DNA from: UBA3064 sp016868095
GTDB lineage: Bacteria > Pseudomonadota > Gammaproteobacteria > Burkholderiales > Burkholderiaceae_E
NCBI GenBank assembly: GCA_041175665.1
Contig: JBEDEM010000008.1
Coordinates: 1-39,058 of the forward strand
Direction of reading: 5' to 3'
DNA length: 39,058 nucleotides
Shown: piece after piece, positions 17,389 through 26,455 of the stretch
Layout of the letters: each line of letters begins with the position of its first letter
Numbering within the stretch: the first letter of the stretch is position 1
Notes under the pieces: model-generated
Database searches by the model: none
Told to the model about the DNA's origin: nothing
What the model saw: the letters and a program-made list of their open reading frames with translations, nothing else
Translations under genes and position numbers: made by a program

Positions 17389-18338
17389 GCACAACACAAC
17401 ACGTGGTGACTGATTTTTTTAGTCAAGGCTGGGGATGGTACGTGGCAGGCGCGACGGTTGCGTCGATTGCTTTTTGCATTTTCTTAATCGCAGCCACCGC
17501 TAAACAGCGCTTACCTGGCAACGAAAAGGGCGTTTCAACCACTGGCCACGCCTGGGATGAGATCGAAGAGCTTAACAACCCACTGCCACGCTGGTGGGTA
17601 GGTCTTTTTATCATCACCATCATTTTTGGTATTGCCTACTTATATTTCTTTCCTGGCTTGAGTACGCACGCAGGCAGGCTTGGCTGGACGCAGACCACGC
17701 AATATCAAGACGAAATGAAGCGTTATGACGAGTCAACCAAGCCCTTGTTCGCGCAATATGCCAGCATGGATATTCAGCAAGTTGCCGCTGATGCAAAAGC
17801 CAAGGGTATGGGCGAGCGAATGTACTTGACCTATTGCGTGCAATGCCATGGCTCAAATGGCAAGGGCTCGATGGGATTTCCTAATCTAACCGATAAAGAT
17901 TGGCTTGGTACAGGTGATGCGGACTATATCGTTACAACGATTTTGAACGGCCGGCAGGCGGTTATGCCAGCGATGGCTGCAGCGGTTGGTACGGCAGCTG
18001 ATGTGGAGAATCTGGCTAATTATGTGCTTTCGCTTTCGGGTGCCGCACACGACAGCTTAAAGGCACAAATGGGCAAGCCTAAGTTTGGGGTGTGCGCCGC
18101 CTGCCATGGCAATGATGGCAAAGGCAATAAGCAAATTGGTGCACCGAATTTGACCGATGATGTATGGCTTTACGGCGGTGGATTGAGAACCATACAACAC
18201 ACGATCACTGAGGGTAAGCAAAACAATATGCCCTCTTTTGGCTCGCTGCTCGGTGGCGATAATGAACTTGCGCGGGCCAAGGCTAAGGTGCTTGCAGCCT
18301 ATGTTTGGGGCCTATCCAACGACCCACAAGCCAAGTAA
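17385..18338 (+). CDS. ccoP: cytochrome c oxidase cbb3-type subunit III
   Basis: CcoP is the diheme cytochrome c subunit that accepts electrons from soluble or membrane cytochromes and passes them to CcoO. The 317-residue protein has two N-terminal membrane helices (about residues 15-38 and 68-90) joined by the conserved HAWDEIEELNNPLPRWW. Two heme-binding motifs follow, CVQCH at 151-155 and CAACH at 237-241, each in a cytochrome c domain with downstream methionines (VMPAM and NMPSF). The start overlaps the ccoQ stop by 4 bases. ccoG follows after 15 bases. Confidence 0.97.
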   Translation: MSTTQHVVTDFFSQGWGWYVAGATVASIAFCIFLIAATAKQRLPGNEKGVSTTGHAWDEIEELNNPLPRWWVGLFIITIIFGIAYLYFFPGLSTHAGRLGWTQTTQYQDEMKRYDESTKPLFAQYASMDIQQVAADAKAKGMGERMYLTYCVQCHGSNGKGSMGFPNLTDKDWLGTGDADYIVTTILNGRQAVMPAMAAAVGTAADVENLANYVLSLSGAAHDSLKAQMGKPKFGVCAACHGNDGKGNKQIGAPNLTDDVWLYGGGLRTIQHTITEGKQNNMPSFGSLLGGDNELARAKAKVLAAYVWGLSNDPQAK

Positions 18339-18353
18339 AGAAGTTTGTAAGTC

Positions 18354-19763
18354 ATGGAATCGCCCCAGCCCGTTGTGGTCAACCTTTATCAGGCCCACAA
18401 AAAGCTATACCCCAAGACCGTCCATGGTCAGTTTGCACGCTGGCGCTGGGCGCTTGTGTGGGTCACGCAATTGCTTTACTACGGACTTGCCTGGCTGCCT
18501 TGGGGGGATCGGCCTGCGGTTCTCTTTGATCTTGCCTCACGTAAATTCTATATTTTTTCGCTTGTTCTCTATCCGCAGGACTTTATATACCTCACCGGGC
18601 TTTTGGTGATTTCGGCTTATAGCCTGTTCTTCTTTACAGCTATTGCGGGAAGACTTTGGTGCGGTTACGCATGTCCGCAAACGGTTTACACCGAAATGTT
18701 CTTGTGGATAGAACAAAAAACCGAAGGCGATCGATCGGCAAGAATACGACTCGATCAGTCACCCTGGTCGCTGAAAAAACTCAGGATCAAGGCAAGTAAG
18801 CATCTTCTGTGGCTTGCACTAGCCCTTTGGACCGGGATTACCTTCGTGGGTTACTTTGTGCCGATCAGAGAGCTTTTGCGCGAGCTCTTGAGCTTTGAGA
18901 TCGCTGGTTGGTCGGCGTTTTGGGTTTTCTTTTATGCCTTTGCCACTTGGGGCAATGCAGGCTTTATGCGTGAGCAGGTTTGTAAGTACATGTGCCCTTA
19001 CGCCCGCTTTCAAAGCGTGATGTTTGATAAGGACACCTTAGTAGTCACTTATGACCCGGTAAGGGGTGAGCCGCGTGGTGCAAGGAGAAAGTCAGATCAG
19101 GCGATAGCCAGTCAGGCTGCAAGTAAACGCGGGGATTGCATCGATTGTGGGGTTTGCGTTCATGTTTGCCCAACAGGGATTGATATCCGAAAAGGTATGC
19201 AATACGAATGCATTGGTTGCGCGGCTTGTATTGATGGTTGCAATGAGGTTATGGATAAGCTCAGTCTGCCAAGAGGCTTGATTCGTTATTCGACCGAGAA
19301 CGCTATAGCCGGAAAAATCGCCGAAAAAGATATCTTGCCACGGATGTTTAGGCCTCGAATCTTGATTTACGCAAGTATTCTTTTCGTGATTGTGGGCGCT
19401 CTTTTTACCGCTTTGCATTTGCGTACGCCGTTTAAGGCCGACATCTTGCGCGATCGCGGCTCGCTTGCTCGAGAGCTTGGCGGGGGTGTGATTGAAAATA
19501 ATTATCGTCTTCAAATGATTAACGCAGCCGAGCAAGGCGTAAGTTACCACTTGAAAGCAAGCGGCTTACCTGGTTTGCAGGTAAGTCCCTCGGAGATACG
19601 GGTTGATGCCGCAAGTACCCGTCTTATCGCGATCGCCATTCAAGCGCCGGGTGAGACTGTTCCTGCAGGATCAACGAAGATAGTCTTGGAAATTGAAGCG
19701 CTCGACGGTTCGGCAACAGTGATGGAAAAAACAACTTTCTATGGGCCAAGGCGAACACCATGA
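18354..19763 (+). CDS. ccoG: cbb3 oxidase assembly protein CcoG (RdxA/FixG)
   Basis: CcoG is a membrane iron-sulfur protein reported to act as a cupric reductase during copper delivery to cbb3 oxidase. The 469-residue sequence has several membrane helices in the first half with GRLWCGYACPQTVYTEMF and CKYMCPYARFQSVMFD. Two 4Fe-4S ferredoxin motifs follow, CIDCGVCVHVCP near 262 and CIGCAACIDGCNE near 286. The last 110 residues form the expected periplasmic Ig-like domain after a further helix near 335-355. It starts 15 bases after ccoP and its stop overlaps the ccoH start by 4 bases. Confidence 0.95.
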   Translation: MESPQPVVVNLYQAHKKLYPKTVHGQFARWRWALVWVTQLLYYGLAWLPWGDRPAVLFDLASRKFYIFSLVLYPQDFIYLTGLLVISAYSLFFFTAIAGRLWCGYACPQTVYTEMFLWIEQKTEGDRSARIRLDQSPWSLKKLRIKASKHLLWLALALWTGITFVGYFVPIRELLRELLSFEIAGWSAFWVFFYAFATWGNAGFMREQVCKYMCPYARFQSVMFDKDTLVVTYDPVRGEPRGARRKSDQAIASQAASKRGDCIDCGVCVHVCPTGIDIRKGMQYECIGCAACIDGCNEVMDKLSLPRGLIRYSTENAIAGKIAEKDILPRMFRPRILIYASILFVIVGALFTALHLRTPFKADILRDRGSLARELGGGVIENNYRLQMINAAEQGVSYHLKASGLPGLQVSPSEIRVDAASTRLIAIAIQAPGETVPAGSTKIVLEIEALDGSATVMEKTTFYGPRRTP

Positions 19764-20275
19764 CAGCAAAAGCCATCACCATCGGCCCCGATCCGAGGCC
19801 CTGGTATCGACAAGGCTGGCCATGGTTACTGATGCTGATGCCGGGGCTAGCTGTTGTAGGCGGTGTAATTACTGCGTATTTGGCGATAAGTTCGAACAAC
19901 GCGCTGGTTGTGGGTGAATATTGGCGCGAAGGCAAGGCGATTAACCATTCGCTTGCAAAAGAAGCCCAGGCTAAGGCCTTAGGGCTTGAGCTGAGCATGC
20001 AGCAAGTCGGCAGTGATCTTCGCGTGCAACTCCGATCGATGGGACAAGCCGCTCAAAGCACAAACCCCATCCGGGTGCAATGGATCCATCCCACCTTATC
20101 TGGACGAGATCGTATGGGCATTGCCATGCCCCAAGGACATGGGGTTTACCGTATCGCTGATTTCACATGGCCCAAAGAAGGCCATTGGCAGCTGATGGTT
20201 GAAGACGCAGGCGGTGCCTGGCGTATGAAAACCGTCTGGTCGGCTTCAAGCGATGAGGTGGTCATACGCCCCTAA
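19760..20275 (+). CDS. ccoH: FixH/CcoH family protein
   Basis: This 171-residue protein has one N-terminal membrane helix (residues about 21-44) and a periplasmic domain. The context and features such as WYRQGWPWLLMLMPG, the NNALVVGEYWREGKAIN segment and the final aromatic stretch identify it as the FixH/CcoH family, which interacts with cbb3 assembly intermediates and CcoI. Its start overlaps the ccoG stop by 4 bases. Biochemical function of the family is only partly known. Confidence 0.85.
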   Translation: MTAKAITIGPDPRPWYRQGWPWLLMLMPGLAVVGGVITAYLAISSNNALVVGEYWREGKAINHSLAKEAQAKALGLELSMQQVGSDLRVQLRSMGQAAQSTNPIRVQWIHPTLSGRDRMGIAMPQGHGVYRIADFTWPKEGHWQLMVEDAGGAWRMKTVWSASSDEVVIRP

Positions 20276-20335
20276 GAAGCGGAGTCGGCCTCAGGAGAAG
20301 AGCCAGGATTTGGCTTGGAGATTAGGAGAGAGGCG

Positions 20336-20626
20336 ATGCAGGATGCAGAGGAACAAGTTGTGATTCGCGAAGCGCCGGGTTTTGGCTGCCGCTGTGTGAT
20401 GCAAATTTTATGGCCGTCGTTTTTAATAGCGATTGTGGCCAATGGCATCTTGTTTTCGCTGGTCGATCCCCAGGATGTGAGCTTGGTCCACGAATACCTG
20501 GCAGACGATTCAATGGCAGCATACACCTTCGGATTTATCGGCTTTTGGGTCCTATTTGCTACAAGTTCGGCGCTGACGCTTTTTCTCGCCCAAGGCCGTT
20601 TGCGTGACATGGCAGCTCAAGCCTAA
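20336..20626 (+). CDS. small two-helix membrane protein linked to cbb3 genes
   Basis: I do not recognise a named family. The 96-residue product has two hydrophobic segments, about residues 22-40 (ILWPSFLIAIVANGILFSL) and 60-80 (TFGFIGFWVLFATSSALTLF), separated by a polar loop with DPQDV. The start at ATG 20336 is supported by AGGAGAG seven bases upstream; an upstream TTG is unlikely. It follows ccoH after 60 bases in the same direction. Similar short proteins with WPSF and VDPQD motifs occur after fixH in other betaproteobacteria as far as I recall, so a role in oxidase assembly or stability is inferred, not shown. It ends facing hslR. Confidence 0.7.
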   Translation: MQDAEEQVVIREAPGFGCRCVMQILWPSFLIAIVANGILFSLVDPQDVSLVHEYLADDSMAAYTFGFIGFWVLFATSSALTLFLAQGRLRDMAAQA

Positions 20627-20686
20627 TCCCCCTGCTTGTCCGTTTTAGCGCCGTGGCGAGCTTTTGGTGGAGGGCTCAGCGCGGAC

Positions 20687-21067
20687 TTAATCGCTTGAGC
20701 CATGAAGCCGATCAAGCGCTCGGCGCTGCTGCTTGGTGGGTCGACCTTGTTCAATCGCATGCGCTGGTTCAGGAAATAGCTTGCGGCGCTCTTTCGCAAG
20801 CGCAAGCGCTTGAATTGAGGCCTCGGTTTCGCGGTAAAGCTTTTGCGCTTCCGGGGCTGGGCCTCGTTGTTCGGATAGCGCGATGACTTCAATCTCACGC
20901 AAGCTATCGCCCTGACTGAGCTGCACGCTGTCGCCGGGTTTTAGCGTCCTTGCAGGTTTTACATGATCTCGATTGACTTTAACCCGGCCCTTTTCAATCG
21001 CCTCCTGAGCAAGCGAGCGGGTCTTATAAAAGCGGGCTGCCCACAGCCATTTATCAATGCGTGTCAT
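20687..21067 (-). CDS. hslR: S4-domain heat-shock protein Hsp15-type
   Basis: Hsp15 binds free 50S ribosomal subunits that still carry a nascent chain and helps recycle them after heat stress. The 126-residue protein begins MTRIDKWLWAARFYKTRSLA, the characteristic S4 RNA-binding fold, with GRVKVN and LKPGDSVQL completing the domain. The C-terminal tail is basic (AKERRKLFPEP, TKQQRRALDRL), as in the family. ATG 21067 is chosen; upstream there is only TTG. The start overlaps the 3' end of apt by 14 bases, so the two genes are probably translated from one message. Confidence 0.9.
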   Translation of the reverse strand: MTRIDKWLWAARFYKTRSLAQEAIEKGRVKVNRDHVKPARTLKPGDSVQLSQGDSLREIEVIALSEQRGPAPEAQKLYRETEASIQALALAKERRKLFPEPAHAIEQGRPTKQQRRALDRLHGSSD

Positions 21068-21626
21068 CGCCCGAATCAATCGCCAGAAGACTAAACACCC
21101 TCACCGCTTCGTTGCGCAGGAGCGCCGAGCCACCGAGGTCGCGCAAATCGATGATCGCGCAAGCTTCCAGCACCTCGGCCTTTAAGCGTTTGATCAAGCG
21201 TACGGCGGCAAGCATCGTGCCTCCGGTTGCCATTAAATCGTCAACCAGCAAAACCTTATCGCCTGCTTTCAATGCATCGATATGAATTTCAATACTGGCC
21301 TGACCGTACTCGAGTGCATAGTCTTCTTTAATGGTCTCAAAGGGCAGCTTGCCAGCTTTGCGGATCGGCACAAAACCGAGCCCCATGGCCTGTGCAAGTG
21401 CTGCTCCAAGCATAAAGCCGCGTGCATCGATGCCTGCAATGACATCGGGTTTCATGGGCTCGTAACGCTGCTTGAGCGTATCGATCATGCTTTTGAAATA
21501 AGCCGGGTTTTGAAAAAGTGGCGTAATGTCTTTAAACATCACCCCATGCTTGGGCCAATGTTTCACCGTACGTATACCATCAAGCCATGCTTTGTTTTGA
21601 TCTTGCGTTGGCCTTGCCATGCTCAT
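21054..21626 (-). CDS. apt: adenine phosphoribosyltransferase
   Basis: Apt salvages adenine with PRPP to form AMP in the cytoplasm. The 190-residue protein shows the PRPP-binding signature VLLVDDLMATGGTM, the GIDARGFMLGAALA segment, and the KAGKLPFETIKEDYALEYG loop of the family. GACGAGAAG lies upstream of ATG 21626, and a second ATG two codons later is possible. The gene is divergent from the MaoC-like gene, with 122 bases between starts. Its 3' end overlaps hslR. Methylthioadenosine phosphorolysis releases adenine, so Apt would serve the mtnA pathway, although no direct linkage is implied. Confidence 0.95.
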   Translation of the reverse strand: MSMARPTQDQNKAWLDGIRTVKHWPKHGVMFKDITPLFQNPAYFKSMIDTLKQRYEPMKPDVIAGIDARGFMLGAALAQAMGLGFVPIRKAGKLPFETIKEDYALEYGQASIEIHIDALKAGDKVLLVDDLMATGGTMLAAVRLIKRLKAEVLEACAIIDLRDLGGSALLRNEAVRVFSLLAIDSGDDTH

Positions 21627-21748
21627 GTTTGCTTCTCGTCAATCGTTGATTGCAGCGAAGTTGCGAGGTCTTGATCAAACTCAGCATCAGCGCTTAGGGT
21701 TTGAATCACTGGATCAAGCCTTCAACATTAAGGTGGAGTGTAGTGCGA

Positions 21749-22243
21749 ATGTCTCAAATACCTGCTGCTAGCTTCAAGACACGTTATTTTGAAGACTATC
21801 GCGTTGGCGAAGTCGCTGAGTTTGGTGACTATCACATCACGAGCGAAGAGATCATCGACTTTGCCAAACGCTATGACCCTCAGCTTTTTCATACCGATCC
21901 AGAAGCTGCCAAACAATCGTCGTTTGGCGGTTTAGTTGCAAGCGGCTGGATGAGTGCTGGCGTGCTAATGCGTTTGCTGGTTGAGCACTACGTTTCGCCG
22001 CTGGCATCCATGGGATCGCCCGGCGTCGATGAATTACGCTGGCACAAGCCTGTGAAGCCTGGCGATCGCCTGCATGCCAGGGTAGAGGTTGTTGGCAAAC
22101 GGCGCTCGCAATCAAAGCCCGATCGAGGCCTGATTCACTTTGTCCAACAAGGGCTTAATCAACAAGGGGAAATCGTCATTTCCTTTAAAGGCATGGGGAT
22201 GTACCGATGCCGTTCACTCGAACCCGGCCCCGATGGGATTTAG
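21749..22243 (+). CDS. MaoC-like dehydratase (hot-dog fold)
   Basis: The 164-residue protein has the MaoC/R-hydratase hot-dog signatures YFEDYRVGEV, ITSEEIIDFAKRYDPQLFHTDPEAAK and FGGLVASGWMSAGVLMRL, with the catalytic Asp/His pair in DPQLFHTD. Such proteins hydrate enoyl-CoA thioesters, but family members vary, and the substrate cannot be read from sequence. ATG 21749 is chosen since the conserved region starts about ten residues later; an upstream extension is open but not conserved-looking. It is divergent from apt and convergent with the next minus-strand gene. Confidence 0.88.
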   Translation: MSQIPAASFKTRYFEDYRVGEVAEFGDYHITSEEIIDFAKRYDPQLFHTDPEAAKQSSFGGLVASGWMSAGVLMRLLVEHYVSPLASMGSPGVDELRWHKPVKPGDRLHARVEVVGKRRSQSKPDRGLIHFVQQGLNQQGEIVISFKGMGMYRCRSLEPGPDGI

Positions 22244-22245
22244 GC

Positions 22246-22875
22246 TTAAGTAAGGCGTTGCAAGACGGCCTGCATGATGGCGCGCTCCAGGGCACTGCCT
22301 TCGGGTACGGTTTTCATCCAGCCCCGGGCCTGCGCCTGATCGAGAAGCGCGCGGGTACGCAGGCGAATCATTTGCTGGCTTACAGCTTTCATTGCCGAGG
22401 CTGAGGCTTGTGAGCCACTTGCGCGTTCGCGGGCAAGCTTTCTGCTTGCGCCTGCAATATGCCTAAACTGTCTTAGATCCGATTGCAGCGATTGCAAGGG
22501 GCCTTTTGCCTGTTGCGCTTTTTGGGAGATTCGCTGAATTAAATCAGCCGTGCCATCGTGTCCGGTCAAGCTGCCTTGGGGCTGTCCCGATGCGCTCTGC
22601 CATAGACCTAATAACAAACCTGCCTCGGTGTTGGGTGCACTGCGCAGCCGCTTTAAGCCTGACGCTGCGCCTTGAATTTGCGCATCCAGTGCTTGTTCGG
22701 CAGCACGCAACTGGTCTGCGACAGTGTCGACCTCATCGAGCAATTGCTCAAGGCGTTCGATGGTGTTTTGCAGGCTTTGGTCAAGTGCACGATGCACAGG
22801 TTGGCAAAGTGCTTCGATGAGCTTTTGCAAGGTGACTGGGTTGGCCACCGGCAGCAGCGATTCCAAGCCAAGCAT
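22246..22875 (-). CDS. hypothetical helical protein, function unknown
   Basis: I do not recognise this 209-residue protein. It is predicted to be almost wholly alpha-helical, rich in Gln, Leu, Ala and Arg. The stretch about residues 20-75 has a heptad-like pattern suggestive of a coiled coil (TIERLEQLLDEVDTVADQL). There is no signal peptide or membrane segment; the C-terminal 60 residues are basic. It fills exactly the space between the MaoC gene stop (3 bases away, convergent) and the SDR gene stop (about 5 bases upstream), which supports it being a real last gene of the uvrA-SDR unit. Start is ATG 22875 or GTG 22878; no strong ribosome-binding site is seen, so coupling to the SDR gene is likely. 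Confidence 0.6.
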   Translation of the reverse strand: MLGLESLLPVANPVTLQKLIEALCQPVHRALDQSLQNTIERLEQLLDEVDTVADQLRAAEQALDAQIQGAASGLKRLRSAPNTEAGLLLGLWQSASGQPQGSLTGHDGTADLIQRISQKAQQAKGPLQSLQSDLRQFRHIAGASRKLARERASGSQASASAMKAVSQQMIRLRTRALLDQAQARGWMKTVPEGSALERAIMQAVLQRLT

Positions 22876-22880
22876 CACAA

Positions 22881-23651
22881 CTAGAGTAATAAGCCGCCGT
22901 CAACCACAAGGGTTTGGCCGTAGATGTAGGCTGCAAGCGGACTCGCCAAGAATAGTGCGGCGCCAGCCATATCCTCGGGTTGGCCCAAACGCTGCGCAGG
23001 AATACGCTCAAGCGCAGCGGCAAGCCGCTTGGGGTTGGCGGTGGTGACCTTGGTGAGTTTGGTGTCGACAAAGCCCGGCGCGATGCCGTTGACCCGAATA
23101 CCCTCGCTCGCCCAGGCTTGCGCGAGCGTCCGTACCAAGCCCACAGCGCCTGCCTTCGAGGCGGCATAGGCGGGGTTGCCGCGTGTTGCATGAAAGGCAG
23201 CTGTGGAGCTGACCACAATCAAGCTGCCTCGAGCCTGGCGTAAGGCTTCAAAGCTTGCGCTTGCGCATCGCATCAAGCTCATCAGGTTGACCTCGATGAC
23301 CTCACGAAAGCCGGGCATCTCGAATTCGGCCCGCTGATAGCGCACGATCCCCTGACACAAGACCACAACATCCAAGCTGCGATGGGCTTGCAGGGATAGC
23401 TCGGCGCTCTTCGAATCGTTTTCTAGCAGGCTTAAATCGACGCATCGATAGCTTAGGCCTTCAAGGCTTGAGCCTTCTTCGCCCTCATAGTCGACAGCGC
23501 TTGGCCGTGTACCCCAGACTTCAACCGTGGCGCCCTGGCTTCGGAAAGCTTGGGCAATGCCATTGCCAATCCCGCTGGAGCCGCCAACCACCAGGACCCG
23601 GCGGTCGGAAAAATCCAAATGTTTGTCGTAATGTCTTGGTGTTTGGTTCAT
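22881..23651 (-). CDS. SDR family oxidoreductase
   Basis: This 256-residue short-chain dehydrogenase has the cofactor motif GGSSGIGNGIAQAF near residues 24-37, the structural NLMSLM motif, the catalytic serine in VVSSTAAFH, the YAASKAG motif with catalytic Tyr and Lys, and a C-terminal FLASPLAAYIYGQTLVVDGG segment. It is a classical NAD(P)H-dependent reductase; the substrate is unknown, and a 3-oxoacyl or sugar/steroid-like ketone are all possible. Its start overlaps the uvrA stop by 4 bases, so it is translated from the uvrA message; that is a positional accident rather than evidence for repair. Confidence 0.9.
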   Translation of the reverse strand: MNQTPRHYDKHLDFSDRRVLVVGGSSGIGNGIAQAFRSQGATVEVWGTRPSAVDYEGEEGSSLEGLSYRCVDLSLLENDSKSAELSLQAHRSLDVVVLCQGIVRYQRAEFEMPGFREVIEVNLMSLMRCASASFEALRQARGSLIVVSSTAAFHATRGNPAYAASKAGAVGLVRTLAQAWASEGIRVNGIAPGFVDTKLTKVTTANPKRLAAALERIPAQRLGQPEDMAGAALFLASPLAAYIYGQTLVVDGGLLL

Positions 23652-26455
23652 GATTTTCTTGTCTGCTTTCGCAAGAGCTTGGCGAGATATCGACCCGTAT
23701 GACTGTCTGGATGATCGGCAATGAGCTCAGGAGGACCACAGGCCACCAGTGAGCCGCCTGCGTCACCCCCCTCGGGTCCGAGATCTATCACCCAGTCAGC
23801 GACTTTGATCACATCCAAATTATGTTCGATAACCACGACCGTATTGCCATGATCGCGTAACTGGCTGATCACCTTGAGCAATAAATCGATGTCTTGAAAA
23901 TGCAGACCCGTGGTTGGCTCATCGAGGATGTAAAGGGTTTTGCCGGTGTCGCGTTTGGACAGTTCCTGGGACAGTTTCACCCGTTGCGCTTCGCCTCCCG
24001 ATAAGGTGGTTGCGCTTTGCCCAAGTCGAACATAGGCAAGGCCAACATCGATGAGGGTTTGTAGCCTTCGTTCGATGCTCGGAACCGCAGCAAAAAAGCT
24101 GTGCGCTTGCTCGACAGTCATTTGCAGGATTTGGGCAATGTTCATTCCCTTGTATTGCACCTCAAGGGTTTCGCGGTTGTAGCGCTTGCCTTCACATACT
24201 TCGCAGGGCACATAAACATCGGGTAGAAAGTGCATCTCCACCTTCAACATGCCATCGCCTTCGCAGGCATCACAACGCCCGCCGCGCACATTAAATGAAA
24301 ACCGTCCCGGGCCGTAACCGCGTTCGCGAGCGAGTGCTGTTTCTGCAAACAAATCACGAATCGGCGTAAATAGGCCGGTGTAGGTTGCCGGATTGGATCG
24401 CGGCGTTCGGCCAATCGGGCTTTGATCAACAGCAATGACTTTGTCGATGGCATCAAGCCCATCAATGGCTCGATGCGGAGCGGGTTCGGCGCTGGCATGG
24501 TGCAAACGCCTTGCCACAGCCGCATATAAAGTGTCGTTTACCAGCGTCGATTTGCCAGAGCCCGACACCCCGGTCACGCAAACCAGCAGACCAAGCGGTA
24601 TATCAACATCGATATGCTTTAAGTTATTGCCATGCGCGCCAAGAACCCGGATGAAGGCCTCGCCCGGCGCTCGGCGCGTTTTGGGTAGGGCGATTTCGCG
24701 CCGCCCGCTTAGGTATTGGCCAGTCAGTGAATCGGGGTGAGCACAAATTTCTTGCGGGCTTCCTTGGGCAATCACGCTTCCGCCGTGTTCACCTGCCCCT
24801 GGCCCCATATCGATGACATGGTCAGCGCTCAAGATGGCGTCTTCATCGTGTTCAACAACCAGGACTGTGTTGCCAAGGCCACGCAAATGCTTAAGGCTGG
24901 CGATGAGCCGATCATTGTCGCGCTGATGTAGTCCGATCGAGGGTTCATCAAGCACATACATGACGCCGGTCAACCCTGAGCCGATTTGCGAGGCTAAGCG
25001 GATTCGCTGCGATTCCCCGCCCGATAAGGTTTCCGCGGAGCGGTCAAGACTGAGATATTGAAGTCCGACATCGTTGAGAAAGCGCAAGCGTGCGGCAATT
25101 TCACGCAGTATTCGCGCGCCGATTTGTGCCTTGGCCCCGGGCAGTTGCACCGATTCAGCCCAGACTGAGGCTTGTTTCAAAGTCCAAGATGAGATTTCCC
25201 AAATGCCATGGTCGGCATCACGGGGTCCAACTCGGACATGGCGCGCTTCGGCACGCAATCGCGTGCCTGCACAGCTCTGGCAGCTTCGGCTCGAGCGCAA
25301 CTTGGCAAGCTCTTCGCGAACGGCGCTGGCGTCGGTCTCCTTCCAGCGTCGTTCGAGATTAGGCAATACGCCTTCAAACTTGCCCTGACCGTGGAGCACC
25401 GCTTCGTGGCAGCTTGGGCTGAGCGCTTCCCAGGCCTCATCAAGGCTAAATCCGAGCGTTCGAGACAAGGCTTGCAGGGCGCTAAAGGCCGAGGCGTTGC
25501 GTCTGTCCCAGCCTGCGATTGCGCCCGAGGCAAGACTCAGATTGGGAAATTGCACCACGCGCAGCGGGTCGAAGTAGCCCTCGATGCCAAGCCCGTCGCA
25601 GCTTGGACAGGCACCTGCCGGGTTGTTAAATGAGAAAAGCCTTGGCTCAAGCTGTTTGAGCGCATGGCCGCACTGGGGACAGGCAAAGCGGTTGGAAAAA
25701 AGGCTGCCTTCGGCATCGGGTGTTTCCATCGGCACCAACAAGGCCCGACCCTCGGCGTGTAAGAGCGCGGTTTCCAACGATTGAGCAAGGCGCGCGCTGG
25801 CATCGGCACTGATTTTGAGCCTGTCAACCACGATATCGATCGCGTGACGCTGATTTCGAGCAAGCACTGGAGCCTGATCAAGATCATAAATCTGCGCTTT
25901 TGACTGTTCGCTTCGAACCCGCACACGCACAAAGCCCTTGGTGCGCAAGTCTTCAAACAGCGCTTGGTGTTCGCCTTTGCGTTCGATCACCTGGGGCGCC
26001 ATCACCAGCATGCGCTCGCCAAGGTGGTGCGCAAGTAGGCTGTCGACCATTTGCGCCACGGTTTGTGCTTCAAGTACTTGATCAGGGTGAAATGGGCAGT
26101 AGGGGGTGCCGGCCCTTGCAAAGAGCAATCGCAAGTAGTCGTGGATCTCGGTGACGGTGCCAACGGTGGAGCGTGGGTTGTGGCTTGAAGCCTTTTGCTC
26201 GATGGCAATCGCAGGCGACAGGCCTTCAATCGCATCGACTTCGGGCTTTTCCATCAATTGCAAGAACTGACGTGCGTAGGCCGAGAGCGACTCGACATAC
26301 CGTCGCTGCCCTTCGGCATACAAGGTGTCAAAGGCAAGCGAGCTTTTGCCAGAACCCGACAGTCCGGTAATCACCACCAGTGCATCGCGTGGGATATCGA
26401 GATTGATGTTGCGCAAATTATGGGTGCGCGCCCCGCGAATGCTGATGCTGTTCAT
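23648..26455 (-). CDS. uvrA: excinuclease ABC subunit A
   Basis: UvrA is the DNA damage sensor of nucleotide excision repair; as a dimer it loads UvrB. The 935-residue protein has two ABC ATPase modules. The first carries GLSGSGKSSLAFDTLYAEG near residue 31 and the signature LSGGESQRIRLASQIGSGL with LDEPSIGLHQRD. The second carries GVSGSGKSTLVNDTLY and LSGGEAQRVKLSQELSK with LDEPTTGLHFQD. Zinc-finger cysteines are seen in CPQCGHALK / CPSCDGLG and CDACEGDGML / CEVCEGKRYN. Length and domain order are normal. It is divergent from an MFS gene and ssb, a layout common in betaproteobacteria. No LexA-like CTGT-N8-ACAG is visible upstream. Confidence 0.97.
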   Translation of the reverse strand: MNSISIRGARTHNLRNINLDIPRDALVVITGLSGSGKSSLAFDTLYAEGQRRYVESLSAYARQFLQLMEKPEVDAIEGLSPAIAIEQKASSHNPRSTVGTVTEIHDYLRLLFARAGTPYCPFHPDQVLEAQTVAQMVDSLLAHHLGERMLVMAPQVIERKGEHQALFEDLRTKGFVRVRVRSEQSKAQIYDLDQAPVLARNQRHAIDIVVDRLKISADASARLAQSLETALLHAEGRALLVPMETPDAEGSLFSNRFACPQCGHALKQLEPRLFSFNNPAGACPSCDGLGIEGYFDPLRVVQFPNLSLASGAIAGWDRRNASAFSALQALSRTLGFSLDEAWEALSPSCHEAVLHGQGKFEGVLPNLERRWKETDASAVREELAKLRSSRSCQSCAGTRLRAEARHVRVGPRDADHGIWEISSWTLKQASVWAESVQLPGAKAQIGARILREIAARLRFLNDVGLQYLSLDRSAETLSGGESQRIRLASQIGSGLTGVMYVLDEPSIGLHQRDNDRLIASLKHLRGLGNTVLVVEHDEDAILSADHVIDMGPGAGEHGGSVIAQGSPQEICAHPDSLTGQYLSGRREIALPKTRRAPGEAFIRVLGAHGNNLKHIDVDIPLGLLVCVTGVSGSGKSTLVNDTLYAAVARRLHHASAEPAPHRAIDGLDAIDKVIAVDQSPIGRTPRSNPATYTGLFTPIRDLFAETALARERGYGPGRFSFNVRGGRCDACEGDGMLKVEMHFLPDVYVPCEVCEGKRYNRETLEVQYKGMNIAQILQMTVEQAHSFFAAVPSIERRLQTLIDVGLAYVRLGQSATTLSGGEAQRVKLSQELSKRDTGKTLYILDEPTTGLHFQDIDLLLKVISQLRDHGNTVVVIEHNLDVIKVADWVIDLGPEGGDAGGSLVACGPPELIADHPDSHTGRYLAKLLRKQTRKS

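Noticed and set aside
20623..20898. Minus-strand frame of 91 codons near hslR
   Set aside because: It overlaps hslR in another frame and is basic, low-complexity sequence; hslR has the clear S4 domain.
21671..21678. TTGATCAA palindrome between apt and the MaoC gene as an FNR-type site
   Set aside because: The four-base spacer between the TTGAT and ATCAA half-sites is missing, and the neighbouring genes are not oxygen-related.
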